Assembly: GCA_018292915.2 (NCBI GenBank)
Contig: JACVVK020000374.1
Span: 429,001-493,000 of the forward strand
DNA length: 64,000 bases
Source: Batillaria attramentaria
Taxonomy: Eukaryota > Mollusca > Gastropoda > Batillariidae
Reading direction: 5' to 3'
Part shown: piece by piece, positions 47,940 through 58,769 of the stretch
Numbering within the stretch: position 1 is the stretch's first letter
Layout of the letters: the number at the start of each line of letters is the position of its first letter
Translations under genes and position numbers: made by a program
The notes under the pieces: model-generated
What the model was told of the DNA's origin: nothing
Databases searched by the model: none
Seen by the model: the letters and a program-made list of their open reading frames with translations, nothing else

Positions 47940-50900
47940 ACCTCACTGCTACTGTTTACTGGGATTCAATTTCTGTGCGTCAAAGAAAGGGGCAATGCAT
48001 CGGTCAGAAAACGACCAACAACAACAAAAATGCTACTACAGAGTACCCACATTGTATTTGAATAATTACGTAACTTTACCTGAGAGCAATTGTCCGAACT
48101 TGTGAACAGTATTAGCACCGAAATACCTCGCGGACCCCTCTACCCCCCCCCCCCCCCCCCCCTCCTGGTTTTGAGAAATTGCCAACACAGCGTAAAACCG
48201 CCACCTGGCGGTAGTGGATTAGATTACAGCATCCGGCGAAATAATGTGAAACAAGCGGTGCAGTTTTCTGTTACTGGCAGACATGTTTCCCTTGACAGGT
48301 TGTGACGTGAATAGTTTCTCTTCTTAATCCTCTGTATTATCTAATTTGGGGGAATTCAGGCTGCCTTCCGTGGTGTAGTGGCTCCCACCTACCAGTTGTG
48401 AATGTTGCTACGGGGAGTGAAGAGAATGATGAGTACTGAATGAATACAGTTTATTTTTCAATGGGTTTCGTACCTGCCGTTACTAATACTAATTGTGCAA
48501 GCTACAAAGAGAAGAGGAGCGAGCGAGGGAGAGGGGGGGAGGGGGGGGGGGGAATGGAGGTCATGGAGAGAATAAGGAGTGGGGCCTTAGATGAATGTGA
48601 AAGGGAACAAGTACGAACATCCAACTGGCGAGATACGGCTGTTCTCCTAACACATCTATGCATGTAAATGCGCCACTCAGTATCGCTGGCAAACAAAGTG
48701 ATTTATAGGGCTAATGAGCAGTCCGCCAAAAATGTTTACAGAAGTTAGGCCCATTATTTCACGTTCTACTCTTTTACTACATGTATCCGCAAAGATATTT
48801 GTAGGCGGTGCCGACGCCGAAGACCCAACACACTATATATTACAATGTCCGTTATAATATAATGAAACTCGAATCAAAACAATACTGACAATAAATTTCG
48901 ATCATACAATAAATGACCTTCTTAATGATAATCCCACCCTCTCTGTTGACGTGAACACATTTGTATTTCGAACGGTGCAAAATTTTATCATTGAATCAGG
49001 TCGCTTTGATTGATCTATAGCTGTAGGTTCCGATGCCGTCACTCGCTCGCTCAGTCTTTTCATCTTGTAGTCCACCGCAAACACCATGTAGAGAACATTA
49101 TTGGTTTTTCTTTTCTTTTCTTATATTATTTGTTCTATGTACCCAACTCGTTGTATGTGGTGTATGTTTGGAATATTGTCTCCGCCATAACTCGTCTTTT
49201 TCTCACGGACACTTGACATAAGCTTATAGCTTGTTGTGTCCCACGATAGTAGAGTAAGTATGGTTCTCGTATATGGAAACAAACAAAATAAAACAGTTTA
49301 AAACAGATATTTGTAGGCCCACTCAGTGTCCAACTTAGGGTCAAGCAGGGTCAGACTCTGAACCCATGGGCACGGCTCTTGCACGCCAGGTATTACAGGT
49401 GCGCATAAAGACGACGACCCTTGCTCAGCGTAGTAGACTGTGACTGGCACGGATGACCTGAGTAATCCCACACGACAAATGGACGCGCCTTCCGTCACCC
49501 CTAACATATAAAAGCCTCTATGTTTGTGACGCCGCTGAGATGGAAAACTGCCGCTTTCAAATATCCTAGGCTGTTTGCCAGATAGTAGTGTGTCTCCTTC
49601 GGCGATTGCGAGCGTTTTCGTGACTTTGTGGTTTCTAAAAGTAGAGAAATACGATTTTCTTTGACGTTACGGTCCATTCCTGAACAGACTGGGACTCGAC
49701 AAAGCTTCTAAAAATGGCCACCAATCAGTGCCGTTTCAAAACTAGGCCCCAGAGCAATCAGTATTTCCCTCACCACCGTAATGGGAATATAAGGGTGGGT
49801 GGGTGTTTGGGAGTTTAACGTCCTTTTTTCACCACGTAGGAGTGATATCAAAGATGGGGCAACGAGAAAAAGGCCAGCACAAATATGTGGCCCCAGGAAT
49901 CGAAAATGGGAATACAGAAAACTAGAAAAACAGAAAATGAAACAGAATGGTAGAGGTACATCTGGGCTCGTGTCTCAGTAACAACGGCTCACAGAAGACT
50001 ATAAGTCTACGCCCGACTGGCGTCACACTTTGTCAACGTAGTCAAGCCAGGTCGATCTGAGGGGCTTAAAAACTGAAATCGTGTCCCGTAAATTCAGGAA
50101 GCGGGTAACGAGAGGATGGCACGACGGACACGTGCTGACTGAGGTGACACGTGAAAGTTACACAGAAAACATTGACATTTTGTTTTAATCTGCTTTTATG
50201 ACTCATACCGAAATACATGCGGCTCCTTCGCTGGTTTGCATTTAATTCTGATTCAGAATTATGCATGTTGATTTTTTTTTCGTGGGGGGGGGGGGGGGGG
50301 GGCATGTAAGACTGCCAGTGACAAAAGCCTTCAACAGATTACAAGAAGATCACAACTGCCCTAAGGGGATGAATAAAGTATTATTGAGTTGAACTGAATT
50401 GAACTGAACTGAATGGAGTTTATTTGAACTGAATTGAACTGAAAGCTGTTCCTGGTAAATTTCGTCTACCTTGGCTTCTCAGTATCTGGGCTGTGGAACT
50501 CACGAAAGGTTTTCGTGTGCAGAGAAGAAATAGGCAAAGAAAACACCTAGTACATATTCAATCAACATCCAACACTTTATAGTGCCGATTTACCCTGTAT
50601 TCCGGGCTGTCAATTGGCAGTTTCTCTCCTGCTCCACTAGGCTTTCCTCGCCCAGCTAAATTCAAAATAGGTAGAAGGATTGCTTGGCGACACGCTTTTC
50701 GGGGGGGGGGGGGGGGATCAGACAGTAGGTCTTCTCGGTACACGTGGGCTTTGATTACTCGTTTGCGCGGCGTTAAGTCCTAACTAACTAACTTGATTAC
50801 TCGTGTAAACTGGGGCAGACACTATGCAACATTGGGGGGGGGGGGGGGAGGCAGTAGGTCTTCTCGGTACATACTGGCTACGTTCCGTACGCTTTGGGTA

Positions 50901-51133
50901 CTCGTGTAAACTGGAGCAGACACTGTGCGAGACTGGAGAGGCACGTGTGTAAGACAAATAACTCCGTGTCATGTAAGACAATGTCTTCCCTGTTGTGCTC
51001 CTGATGATCAACACAACTCTATGGTGAAACTGCTCACAAACGAAATTAGCCAGAACTTACCTGAGGACACGAAGGCGACGAAAAGGAAGATACCCGGCGA
51101 AAAGAACGGTAAACTTTGCCGATGCGTCCCCAT
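38162..51133 (-). CDS. Single-pass membrane mucin with Thr/Ser/Pro repeats and charged cytoplasmic tail
   Basis: Six exons join in phase to 861 codons. Order: signal peptide 1-24 (LPFFSPGIFLFVAFVSS); a Thr/Ser-rich spacer with NST glycosylation motifs; a four-cysteine mini-domain with C79, C86, C91 and C95 (CPEGLFLCPNKTC-x3-C); a Thr/Ser/Pro ectodomain to about 744 with 11-residue repeats of TTPGATSSDAV; a transmembrane helix about 748-769 (FLVAPCVAAFLALIGLACAI); and a tail rich in Lys, Arg, Glu and His ending SRSRTMH. The layout indicates a heavily O-glycosylated type I surface mucin, perhaps of mucus or epithelial surfaces. No SEA domain or EGF module was seen. Orthology is not recognised. 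The 5' untranslated part and polyadenylation site were not defined. Confidence 0.88.
38581..38770. mobile_element. Short TIR element (MITE-like), 190 bp
   Basis: Inverted ends of about 60 bases begin tgtttagcaggactt / tgtttagtaggacttt and share cttcgctgagca and acccatttacatgtaaa. There is no ORF. It lies in the last intron of the mucin gene. Confidence 0.8.
38879..39030 (-). CDS. Mucin gene exon 5: transmembrane segment
   Basis: After a gttctag acceptor, phase 1, it encodes FQILFLVAPCVAAFLALIGL, ACAI and a strongly basic stretch RKRIQRRKQKRKLKKEMKK, which marks the cytoplasmic side. Donor gtaggg, phase 0. A second AG eight bases on would break phase. Confidence 0.87.
39395..39511 (+). mobile_element. 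SINE family A, 5'-truncated, with target-site duplication
   Basis: It starts within the B box (tatcccggctgggacc). cgcgatccgt flanks it at 39385-39394 and 39512-39521, so it inserted in truncated form. Confidence 0.85.
39779..41693 (-). CDS. Mucin gene exon 4: repeat-bearing ectodomain
   Basis: 1915 bases, from a gtgcag acceptor to a gtaagc donor, phase 1 end. About 638 residues, almost all Thr, Ser, Pro, Ala, Val and Gly in the repeats; the membrane-proximal 200 residues are more varied. There is no cysteine in the repeats. Confidence 0.92.
40690..41432 (-). repeat. Coding minisatellite of the mucin, 33-bp unit
   Basis: About 22 near-identical units (sense: TTPGATSSDAV, with S/G at one site and A/D at another), fading into degenerate units on both sides. 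The antisense strand is also open for 452 codons because the unit is a multiple of three. Confidence 0.97.
41767..41832. repeat. (GT)n microsatellite
   Basis: Pure GT tract of about 65 bases, about 75 bp outside mucin exon 4. Confidence 0.97.
42018..42145 (+). pseudogene. LINE ORF 3' fragment
   Basis: GTRAFSYTGP and, after a frameshift, SPSLEIFKKNLKTQ recall the C-terminal end of LINE reverse-transcriptase ORFs. A SINE C copy follows directly. Confidence 0.55.
42149..42300 (+). mobile_element. SINE family C, diverged copy
   Basis: ggtggtctagtggttaagag and GGGGTTCGAGTCCCACTC are tRNA-like boxes; the body (tcgtatgtggcaccgttcat) matches the 34455-34805 pair. Confidence 0.8.
43396..43484 (-). 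CDS. Mucin gene exon 3: four-cysteine mini-domain
   Basis: An 89-base exon with a tccacag acceptor and gtaatg donor, encoding LCPEGLFLCPNKTCSQSCDA and NSSDVTTSQ. It was found because exons 2 and 4 are out of phase with each other and this exon converts phase 1 to phase 0, as required. Confidence 0.83.
43738..44157 (-). mobile_element. SINE family B, minus orientation
   Basis: It matches the body of the 28601-29089 copy over its whole length from the 3' end, but the tRNA-like head is missing. It sits between mucin exons 2 and 3. Confidence 0.88.
44183..44338 (-). CDS. Mucin gene exon 2: Thr/Ser-rich spacer
   Basis: It starts in phase 1 after a ctctcag acceptor (VNAATVPTTSATTTPTSVTS) and ends at a gtatgc donor in phase 1. 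It contains N-S-T motifs. Confidence 0.85.
44436..44740. repeat. (CA)n tract followed by A/G-rich and C-rich low complexity
   Basis: About 65 bases of CA, then about 100 bases of aaaag-type purine sequence, then caacaa and C-runs. Confidence 0.95.
44895..44968. repeat. (TTG)n trinucleotide tract
   Basis: ttgttgttgctg-type repeat in the first mucin intron. Confidence 0.9.
46500..46668 (+). mobile_element. SINE family A, full length, with target-site duplication
   Basis: tcgaacttggcgc flanks it exactly (46487-46499 and 46669-46681). Confidence 0.93.
46725..47070 (-). repeat. Repeat family D copy
   Basis: Opposite orientation to the 36100 copy: gaacggactgggactcgaca, aaaatagccaccaatcagcg, gtcaccacaatggtttcaga. 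Confidence 0.75.
47098..47222. repeat. Tandem duplication, about 64-bp unit
   Basis: gatatgaccaatcagtagac and gtttattttcgctc occur twice in tandem with a few changes. Confidence 0.9.
47587..47716. repeat. Tandem triplication, 44-bp unit
   Basis: atgtttgacatatgaccata, then cacacgtgttcacgtgagac, is repeated three times. Confidence 0.92.
47856..47940. repeat. (CAG/CAC/CAA)n trinucleotide tract
   Basis: agcagcagc passes into accaccacc and then aacaacaac without a break. It is non-coding as far as can be seen (first mucin intron). Confidence 0.92.
48800..49015 (+). pseudogene. LINE ORF C-terminal fragment
   Basis: DPTHYILQCPL, a frame break, then NETRIKTILTINFDHTINDL and VNTFVFRTVQNFIIESGRFD with a stop. 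The H-x3-L-x-CP-Y pattern is typical of the end of non-LTR reverse-transcriptase ORFs. Confidence 0.72.
49365..49740 (-). repeat. Repeat family D copy
   Basis: Closely matches 36520-36780 in reverse complement (ctatctggcaaacagcct, cacaaagtcacgaaaacgct, actgattggtggccattttt). Confidence 0.8.
49793..49897 (-). repeat. SINE family A 3' part
   Basis: gggtgggtgtttgggagttt to aggccagcacaaatatgtgg is the 3' two thirds of family A, older in sequence. Confidence 0.8.
51061..51133 (-). CDS. Mucin gene exon 1: signal peptide
   Basis: MGTHRQSLPFFSPGIFLFVA and FVSS, then a gtaagt donor in phase 1. The first intron is 6.7 kb. Confidence 0.85.
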
Positions 51134-52005
51134 GACTTCTCCGAGTCAGTGCAGGTGAAATAGCTATACTGGTTCACGTGAAATACCTGAATACCTGTCC
51201 GCTATCTGTCCCTCTACAACCCTCCTCATGCCCCGCCTAGTTCGTGTGATGTGAGGTGCCTCCACGGGGCGTAACTGCGTGTAAATGAGGTGACGAGTTT
51301 AGGTTCCTGTCGTGTTTCTGTGAAAATGATTGTTCTTTTTCAGTCCCGGGACAGTACGTGCGTGAGTGTGAGTGGTCCACTACGCAGCTGGAGTTTATTT
51401 CCATACAAAATCTCTTGACGCAGTCTCAGCATAATCATGACTCGCTAGGCTTTCTGTTAGGTTGGTATATTTGATGGCAACTGGGTGTCAATACAAATTT
51501 CCAACAATTTCGCATTGTACAACAATACTGCATACAATATCTGTACGGCCATGCTTAAGGAACATGTACGATGGCAGACACCACACCCGGCAACTGCTGG
51601 TCTTTAGAAATACGTTTTGTGCGAATAAATAAAGAAAGAAAGAAATAAAAAAAGAAATAAAGAAATAAATATATAAATAAATAACTTTTCACAGTGAAAT
51701 TTTGTCCCGATAGGTAGGTTCAGCTTCAAGTTTTATTTCAAGAAAATAAAAGTTGGGGGTACATGGAAAATTATGACACAATACATTGCCAGAAAACTAA
51801 ACTTCAGTTGGTAGTTTCAACATATAATGATAACGCACTAACATTCATAACGACATACACACACACACGCGCGGTAAGGAGAGATAATTATGTGAAGCGT
51901 CTGTGTATGTATGTATGTATGTATGTATGTACTGTGTCGCAAACTGGTTACAGAATGACTCTTTTTCAAACAAACTGCGCACACAGGTCTGTAAAATATG
52001 GGTAC

Positions 52006-52007
<2 letters not shown>

Positions 52008-52096
<89 letters not shown>
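52008..52096. repeat. (CA)n microsatellite
   Basis: Pure CA tract of about 88 bases. Confidence 0.97.
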
Positions 52097-52099
<3 letters not shown>

Positions 52100-52346
52100 A
52101 CGCACGCACGCCCAAAGAAGCTATGTCCCTCGAACATTGCTCCATATTGGACAGAACGTCGCCCCAAAGCGTAGCGTGAAAATCCGGACACAGGGTTGGT
52201 GTAAAATATTGCGTTTGGCGTGGACACGTAGGCTGTCACTTGTCGTATCCTCCCGTCGTATCCTCCCGGCCCAGAAATGCTGGTGCTGTACTGAGCTCCT
52301 CTCGCGACAAGACAAAAAGAGGGAAGTGCAGGAAGAACTATAAATT

Positions 52347-52968
<622 letters not shown>

Positions 52969-53969
52969 GCACGCACCGACAACTGACAGGCTGTGACAAT
53001 GTTTAAACTTTCACTCTACATCAGATGACTCAAGTTACGTGGATCGTGCAAGGTGGCGGAAGCTAGAATTAATGCCAAGATATTGACTACATTTACTATT
53101 CAAGGGATTCAGGCTCAACGACCCTTCAAGGAACTCAGTAAAACACGCAACAGCAGCTATTTTTGGCACTGCTCAAGCCGACTGACCTCAAGACCCAAGG
53201 ATTGAAAGCCCAAAACCGCGCAAGGTCAGCAATGGATGACTCCACGCCTGTCAATCAACACTATTTTGTCCATTGCAGTTGAAATTGTATAAAAGTGCAC
53301 TTGCAAAGTAACAGTAACTGTATCTGTTGTATCGCCCATGCTATAAAACGACTGTGCTAAAATTCTTCCATGATTAAAATTCTTTAAGAACACGTTTAAC
53401 ACTCGCATGAAACAACCCTTTCGAAGTGCCCACAGAGGTTCACCAAATAAATTTTCTCTTGGCTTTCAGCTGTGCCAAGGGGGTGTGATCGAGCCACCTT
53501 CTCTCATCTCCACTTTGAGTATACACGCTGATCGTGGTGTTCTTGGCGCCAGTGTAATTTTCCTAGGAAAATAACACTCCCCTTCCGAGATTGCAGTGTT
53601 TCTTTCCTAGGAAAAATACACTCCCAGTGGGTTTTTTTTTTTTTTCCTGGAAGTCTTTTTTGCCTCCTACACCGGAACGGCCAAAGCCATCCCCATAGAC
53701 ACAGTGTACGTGTGACTGGGTTTGCCGGTCACTGTCAGTCACGCGATATCGTCCTCGGGGCATCGTGTCGCATCATAATAAATTTGCAGGGTCGGAAGAC
53801 AATTAATCCAGGTCAAAAGGCCATCTAGGTACCGCTGTCCAGAGTCATCTTATACGACTAAGGGCCTAAACGCCATGGGTTTGAGAAGTGCACACGTCCT
53901 TTCAGCATTTGCCGACAGATCTGGTCACCGGTAGATCAAACTCCCTCGGCCCTCATTTCCAACACCTAG

Positions 53970-54120
53970 CTACCTGGCACAGCCGAGCTTGTGGATTGTA
54001 AGACCAGGATGGACTGCCAGTGTTCGGGTCGGGAGTTCGAATCCCGGCTAGGGGCCATGTGTCTACGGTGGCTTTTTCCTCGTCGCCCCAGTCTTTGATA
54101 GCATCATCACGCGATGAAAA
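53970..54120 (+). repeat. Old SINE related to family A
   Basis: GGGAGTTCGAATCCCGGCTA, ggctttttcctcgtcgcccc and agtctttgata recall family A, but the 3' end (atcatcacgcgatgaaaa) is different. Confidence 0.55.
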
Positions 54121-54283
54121 ATAATTTTGGTTGTATTGCCGTTGTATATTTTTGTCACATTATCGTAGTAAGAGACATTCGGACTGCTGCCCTCCCCCCC
54201 CCCCCCCTCCTTCTCTAAGTGCAGCGTGTCGCCATTGAACAGCGCCACCCTTTATCTTCCCTTTCCTGCGGGGGAGCTGGCCA

Positions 54284-54335
54284 GTGTGGTGGTGGTGGAA
54301 AAGGACGTTAAACTCCCAAACACCCACCCACCCAA
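54284..54335 (+). repeat. SINE family A 3' tail only
   Basis: ggtggaaaaggacgttaaac followed by tcccaaacacccacccacc, with no body. Confidence 0.7.
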
Positions 54336-54640
54336 ACGTCAAGTCAAGTCAAGTCAAGTCAGGTTTATTTGTCCCAGAATTGAGAAAATCGCTTTGCAAC
54401 ACGCGTAAAACATACACATAAAAAAGAAGAAAAAAAAGAAAAACAACAACAACAACAAAAACATGCAAATAATACAATCATAATCACCGTATAAGAATGT
54501 ATCCAATCACGTTAAGATATTTGTTTGTGGCTAAAGTACGTTAAACTAGCCTTGACTTAAGTAAGAATTACCGCTAATCACATAGCTAATACCAATATAA
54601 ATATCACTCCATTCCCATTCTTATCACCCCTCCCACCGAC

Positions 54641-54774
<134 letters not shown>

Positions 54775-54784
54775 CGCAGAACAC

Positions 54785-55022
54785 AGCCTTCTGGTCACCG
54801 CTTCCGAGATCTGTAAAAACTCGCTCCAATAAATCATTTGTTAAGTAAACGGATTGCATTTGGCACAAAGCTGTTCTTAAATTTGTTCTTATTGCACTTA
54901 AAACATCGATATCGTCTGCCTGAGGGAAGTAGCTCAAATTCTTTGTTGAGTGGATGTGAGTGGTCAGCGAGAATACTGCACGCCCTGCGCAAGACTGCAC
55001 GCTCGCAAATATCGGTGAGAGA
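54785..55022 (-). pseudogene. LINE ORF C-terminal fragment
   Basis: The minus strand reads SLTDICERAVLRRACSILAD, then HSHPLNKEFELLPSGRRYRC and KNSFVPNAIRLLNK. The HPL-x3-FELLPSGRRYR and KNSF-P-AI-LLN blocks are characteristic of the 3' end of a non-LTR retrotransposon ORF. A SINE A tail (55021-55093) truncates it upstream. Confidence 0.82.
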
Positions 55023-55093
55023 CGTGGTGGAAAAGGACGTTAACCCCCCCCCCCCCACATACACACACACACTCACTCACCCACCCACCCTAG
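55021..55093 (+). repeat. SINE family A 3' tail with expanded C/CA run
   Basis: gtggtggaaaaggacgttaa, a C-run and CA run, then cacccacccaccc. Confidence 0.65.
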
Positions 55094-55139
55094 AGAAAAT
55101 GGGTCTGAACTAGAAGGAAAAATAACAGTTAATATCCCG

Positions 55140-55478
<339 letters not shown>

Positions 55479-55555
55479 CAACGCAAAACACAACAAAACA
55501 ACAACAACAAAACGACAACGACGACAACGACAACAACTAAACAAAAAATCCTCAC

Positions 55556-55817
55556 CTGCTGCTGGTTTGAGTTTGGCAGCCACCATGGCCGAGAAGACAT
55601 CCGCCATGGACTGAGAGCGTGTGAGGACACGGGAGGAGGGGGAGGCGGGGTGGAACGGGGGGAGGGTGGAGGACAGTGACTGGGTGCGGGTGAGGGACTG
55701 CGAGCGAGGCCTCCGTCTGGCCGGCCCCACGGGCGGGACAGCCTGTAAGGGAGGTAAGGCAAGAGGTTGCGGCTGGGCTATGGGCACTGATCCTTCGGCT
55801 GCACTGTCTCCGGCATT
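55556..55817 (-). CDS. Possible orphan exon, Ser/Pro/Arg-rich
   Basis: An 88-codon stretch open from a ttcaag acceptor (after gtttttacctg) to a gtgagg donor, phase 0 to phase 1. It encodes NAGDSAAEGSVPIAQPQPLA, three phospho-site-like motifs (RSQS, RTQS, RSQS), and MADVFSAMVAAKLKPAA. GC content and wording look coding, unlike the surroundings. An alternative acceptor (cttacag) would start it at AVPPVGPARRRPRSQS. No partner exon in compatible position was identified. Unknown gene. Confidence 0.4.
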
Positions 55818-56129
55818 CTTGAATACAGGTAAAAACAGTTTATAAGACAATCGCATGAATCACCATCATCATTATCATCATCATGATCATCATGATCATC
55901 ATAAGATACATTCGTAGACAACGTATGTGACATTTCTCAAGCCTGTTTGTAGCGCCTAAGGAGCTTTCTTTTGCATAACAGGCATTCTTTAAAATTTTAG
56001 CGCGGCTCACTTTTGCCTGCTTCGGAAGTTGAGTACCCTTTAACTACTGATTTTATATAAAAAAAAGGAGGAATGGACCCATCCCATGAAGTTATTTCTC
56101 CAAAAATCTTGCTGTCTTGTCTCTTTCGT

Positions 56130-57345
56130 TGTCATCTCGGCCGAGTTTTGCACTGGGCCGAGATGACATGTTTGGGTCGAACGGGAGTTAGCCGAATTTG
56201 TATTGGGCCAAGACGACTTGTCAAACGTGTCATCTCGGCCCTGTGCAAACTCGGCTAACTCAACAAATTCGACCCAAAATTGTCATCTCGGCCGAGTTTG
56301 CACAGGGCCGAGATGACATTTTTGGGTCGAACTTGCGTTGGCCGAGATTGTATTGGGCCGAGATGACTTATCAAACGTGTCATCTCGGCCTTGTGCATAC
56401 TCGGCCATCTTGACCAACTGGACCCAAAATTGTCATCTCGGCCGAGTTTGCACTGGGCCGAGATGACATTTTTGAGTCGAACTTGAGTTGGCCGAGTTTG
56501 TATTGGGCAGAGATGACTTATCAAACGTGTCATCTCAGCCCAATGCAAACACGGCCAACTCGATCAACTCGACCCAAAATTGTCATCTCGGCCGAGTTTG
56601 AACTGGGCTGAGATGACACTTTTGGGTCGAACTTGAGTTGGCCGAGTTTGTATTGGCAGAGATGACTTATCAAACGTGTCATCTCGGCCCAATGCAAACT
56701 CGGCCAACTAGACCAACTCGACCCAAAATTGTCATCTCGGCCGAGTTTGAACTGGGCTGAGATGACACTTTTGGGTCGAACTTGAGTTGGCCGAGTTTGC
56801 ATTGGCAGAGATGACTTATCAAACGTGTCATCTCGGCCCAATGCAAACTCGGCCAACTAGACCAACTCGACCCAAAATTGTCATCTCGGCCGAGTTTGCA
56901 CTGGGCTGAGATGACACTTTTGGGTCGAACTTGAGTTGGCCGAGTTTGTATTGGGCAGAGATGACTTATCAAACGTGTCATCTCGCCCAGTGCAAACACG
57001 GCCAACTCGACCAACTCGACCCAAACTTGTCATCTCGGCCGAGTTTGCACTGGGCTGAGATGACACTTTTGGGGCGAACTTGAGTTGGCCGAGTTTGTAT
57101 TGGGCAGAGATGACTTATCAAACGTGTCATCTCGGCCCAGTGCAATCTCGGCCAACTAGCCCAACTCGACCACCCAAAATTTGCATCTCGGCCCAGTGCA
57201 AACTCGGCCAACTACACCACCTCGACCCAAACTTGTCATCTCGGCCGAGTATGCACTGGGCCCAGATGACAAGTTTGTTTCGAACGGGAGTTGGCCGAGT
57301 TTGCGCTGGGCCGAGATAGCATGTTTGGGTCGAACGGGGGTCTAC
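56130..57345. repeat. Palindromic satellite, 149-150 bp monomer, about eight copies
   Basis: Monomers start with tgtcatctcggccgagtttg at 56281, 56431, 56581, 56730, 56879 and 57028, with degenerate copies at each end. Each monomer carries two hairpins: one around catctcggccgag..ggccgagatgaca, and one around ggccgagtttg..gatgacttatcaaacgtgtc..caaactcggcc. Confidence 0.95.
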
Positions 57346-57830
57346 GTGGTGTGTTCACAGAAAATAGCTCAGAACGATCTGAGCATAAAATCCCTTCAAA
57401 CCCACATACAACCAAGCAGCTAACAAATGTATTTTATCTTATTTATTTTTTGTATTATTTTATTTATTTATATAATTTATTTCTGTATTTTTATTTCATT
57501 TTTAAAATTTTTTATTTATTATTATTTGGTGGTTTTTTTTTTTTTTTTGGGGGGGGGGGGAATTAAATTGTCACAAAAATTCATTCATTTATTTGCAAAA
57601 TACGTGTATTTGCAGATTCGTAAGAGTACGCTTGTGTTTGTTGCTATGTCTCCTGCTGTAAAGATAATTATGTAGCCTGAGTGTGCGAAATTGTGATGGA
57701 ACTTCGAATTTTCCACCCGTGGGGCAAAGCAAAATAATCGTAAGCAAGTGAGATGCCAATCAGATTCAGATGGTTTATTGCATAGGCATTCTGCTCATTC
57801 GCAAAGGGATGAGGGGGTGGGCGGGGGGGG

Positions 57831-57980
57831 GGTGGGTGTTTGGGGGTTTAACGTCCTTTTCCACCACATACGGGGCAACGATGAAAAAGCCAGCACAAAT
57901 ATTTGGCCCCAGCCGGGATCGAACTCACGACCCGAGCATTAGAAGTCCAACGCTCTACCATTCGACCACCCCGGCTCCCC
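57831..57980 (-). mobile_element. SINE family A, minus orientation
   Basis: Near-complete copy with a small deletion before cggggcaacgatg; it starts and ends next to G-runs. Confidence 0.9.
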
Positions 57981-58273
57981 TGGGGGGGGGGGGGGGGGAG
58001 GGGGGGTTCCAAGAGAACAAGTTTTTCAATATGCATAAAGTAACATGGACAATGTGACAATTAACATGACGTGGATACTGCACATCATTCAAAAGGCTCC
58101 TGTAATAGGCAAGTTTTTTTTTTTTAAACATATAATTAGTTGTTTGATTCCCAAGCATATATCATCCACCAAAACTCAACACACAGGTAAACTGTCACAT
58201 TAGAAGCACATCGCTGTCAGCGACCTAAATAGTGACGCACAAGTGTCGCAAGAACATTCAAGCACCCCTCCAG

Positions 58274-58590
58274 CTAGTCACACTTAGTCTCAAACTTCTG
58301 TCGGTCTATCTCATTCCACCTGTAAATGTTTGACATCAATTCACGATCGTACAGTGGCATCTTTTCCCTGTCTTGCTTTATGAACCAATGCGTGACACAC
58401 TGATCTTCACAGTCATACGTCACAACCACATCATCACTCTCTGCTATCAGTATACGAGTCCGTTTTCTGTACGTCCCACGATCACACACAATTTTACGAA
58501 ACTGTTGGTTTCTATTAACTTTTCCTAGCATGCGCCGTCGGAATCTGTCTGTGATCTCTCCGACATGAAGTTTTGCGTGTTCCAAGGATA
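58274..58590 (-). CDS. Unrecognised 105-codon ORF, possible terminal exon
   Basis: The minus strand reads ISLEHAKLHVGEITDRFRRR, then CDRGTYRKRTRILIAESDDV, TYDCEDQCVTHWFIKQD and YDRELMSNIYRWNEIDRQKF up to a TAG. Residue use is rich and balanced, unlike repeats nearby, with four cysteines. A SINE A copy lies at its upstream side (58602-58769), so any splice acceptor or upstream part is displaced or lost. It may be the last exon of a gene or a fragment of a mobile-element protein; I do not recognise the family. Confidence 0.4.
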
Positions 58591-58601
58591 TCCCCAAGCC
58601 A

Positions 58602-58769
58602 GGGTGGCCGAATGGTAGAGCGTTGGACTTCTGATGCTCGGGTCGTGAGTTCGTATCCCGGCTGGGGCCAAATATTTGTGCTGGCTTTTTCATCGTTGCC
58701 CCGTCTTTGAAATCACCCGTATGTGGTGGAAAAGGACGTTAAACCCCCCAAATACCTACCCACCCTTCC
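58602..58769 (+). mobile_element. SINE family A, full length
   Basis: aagccagggtggccgaatgg head with both boxes, cacccttcc tail; it abuts the 5' side of the unknown ORF. Confidence 0.92.
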
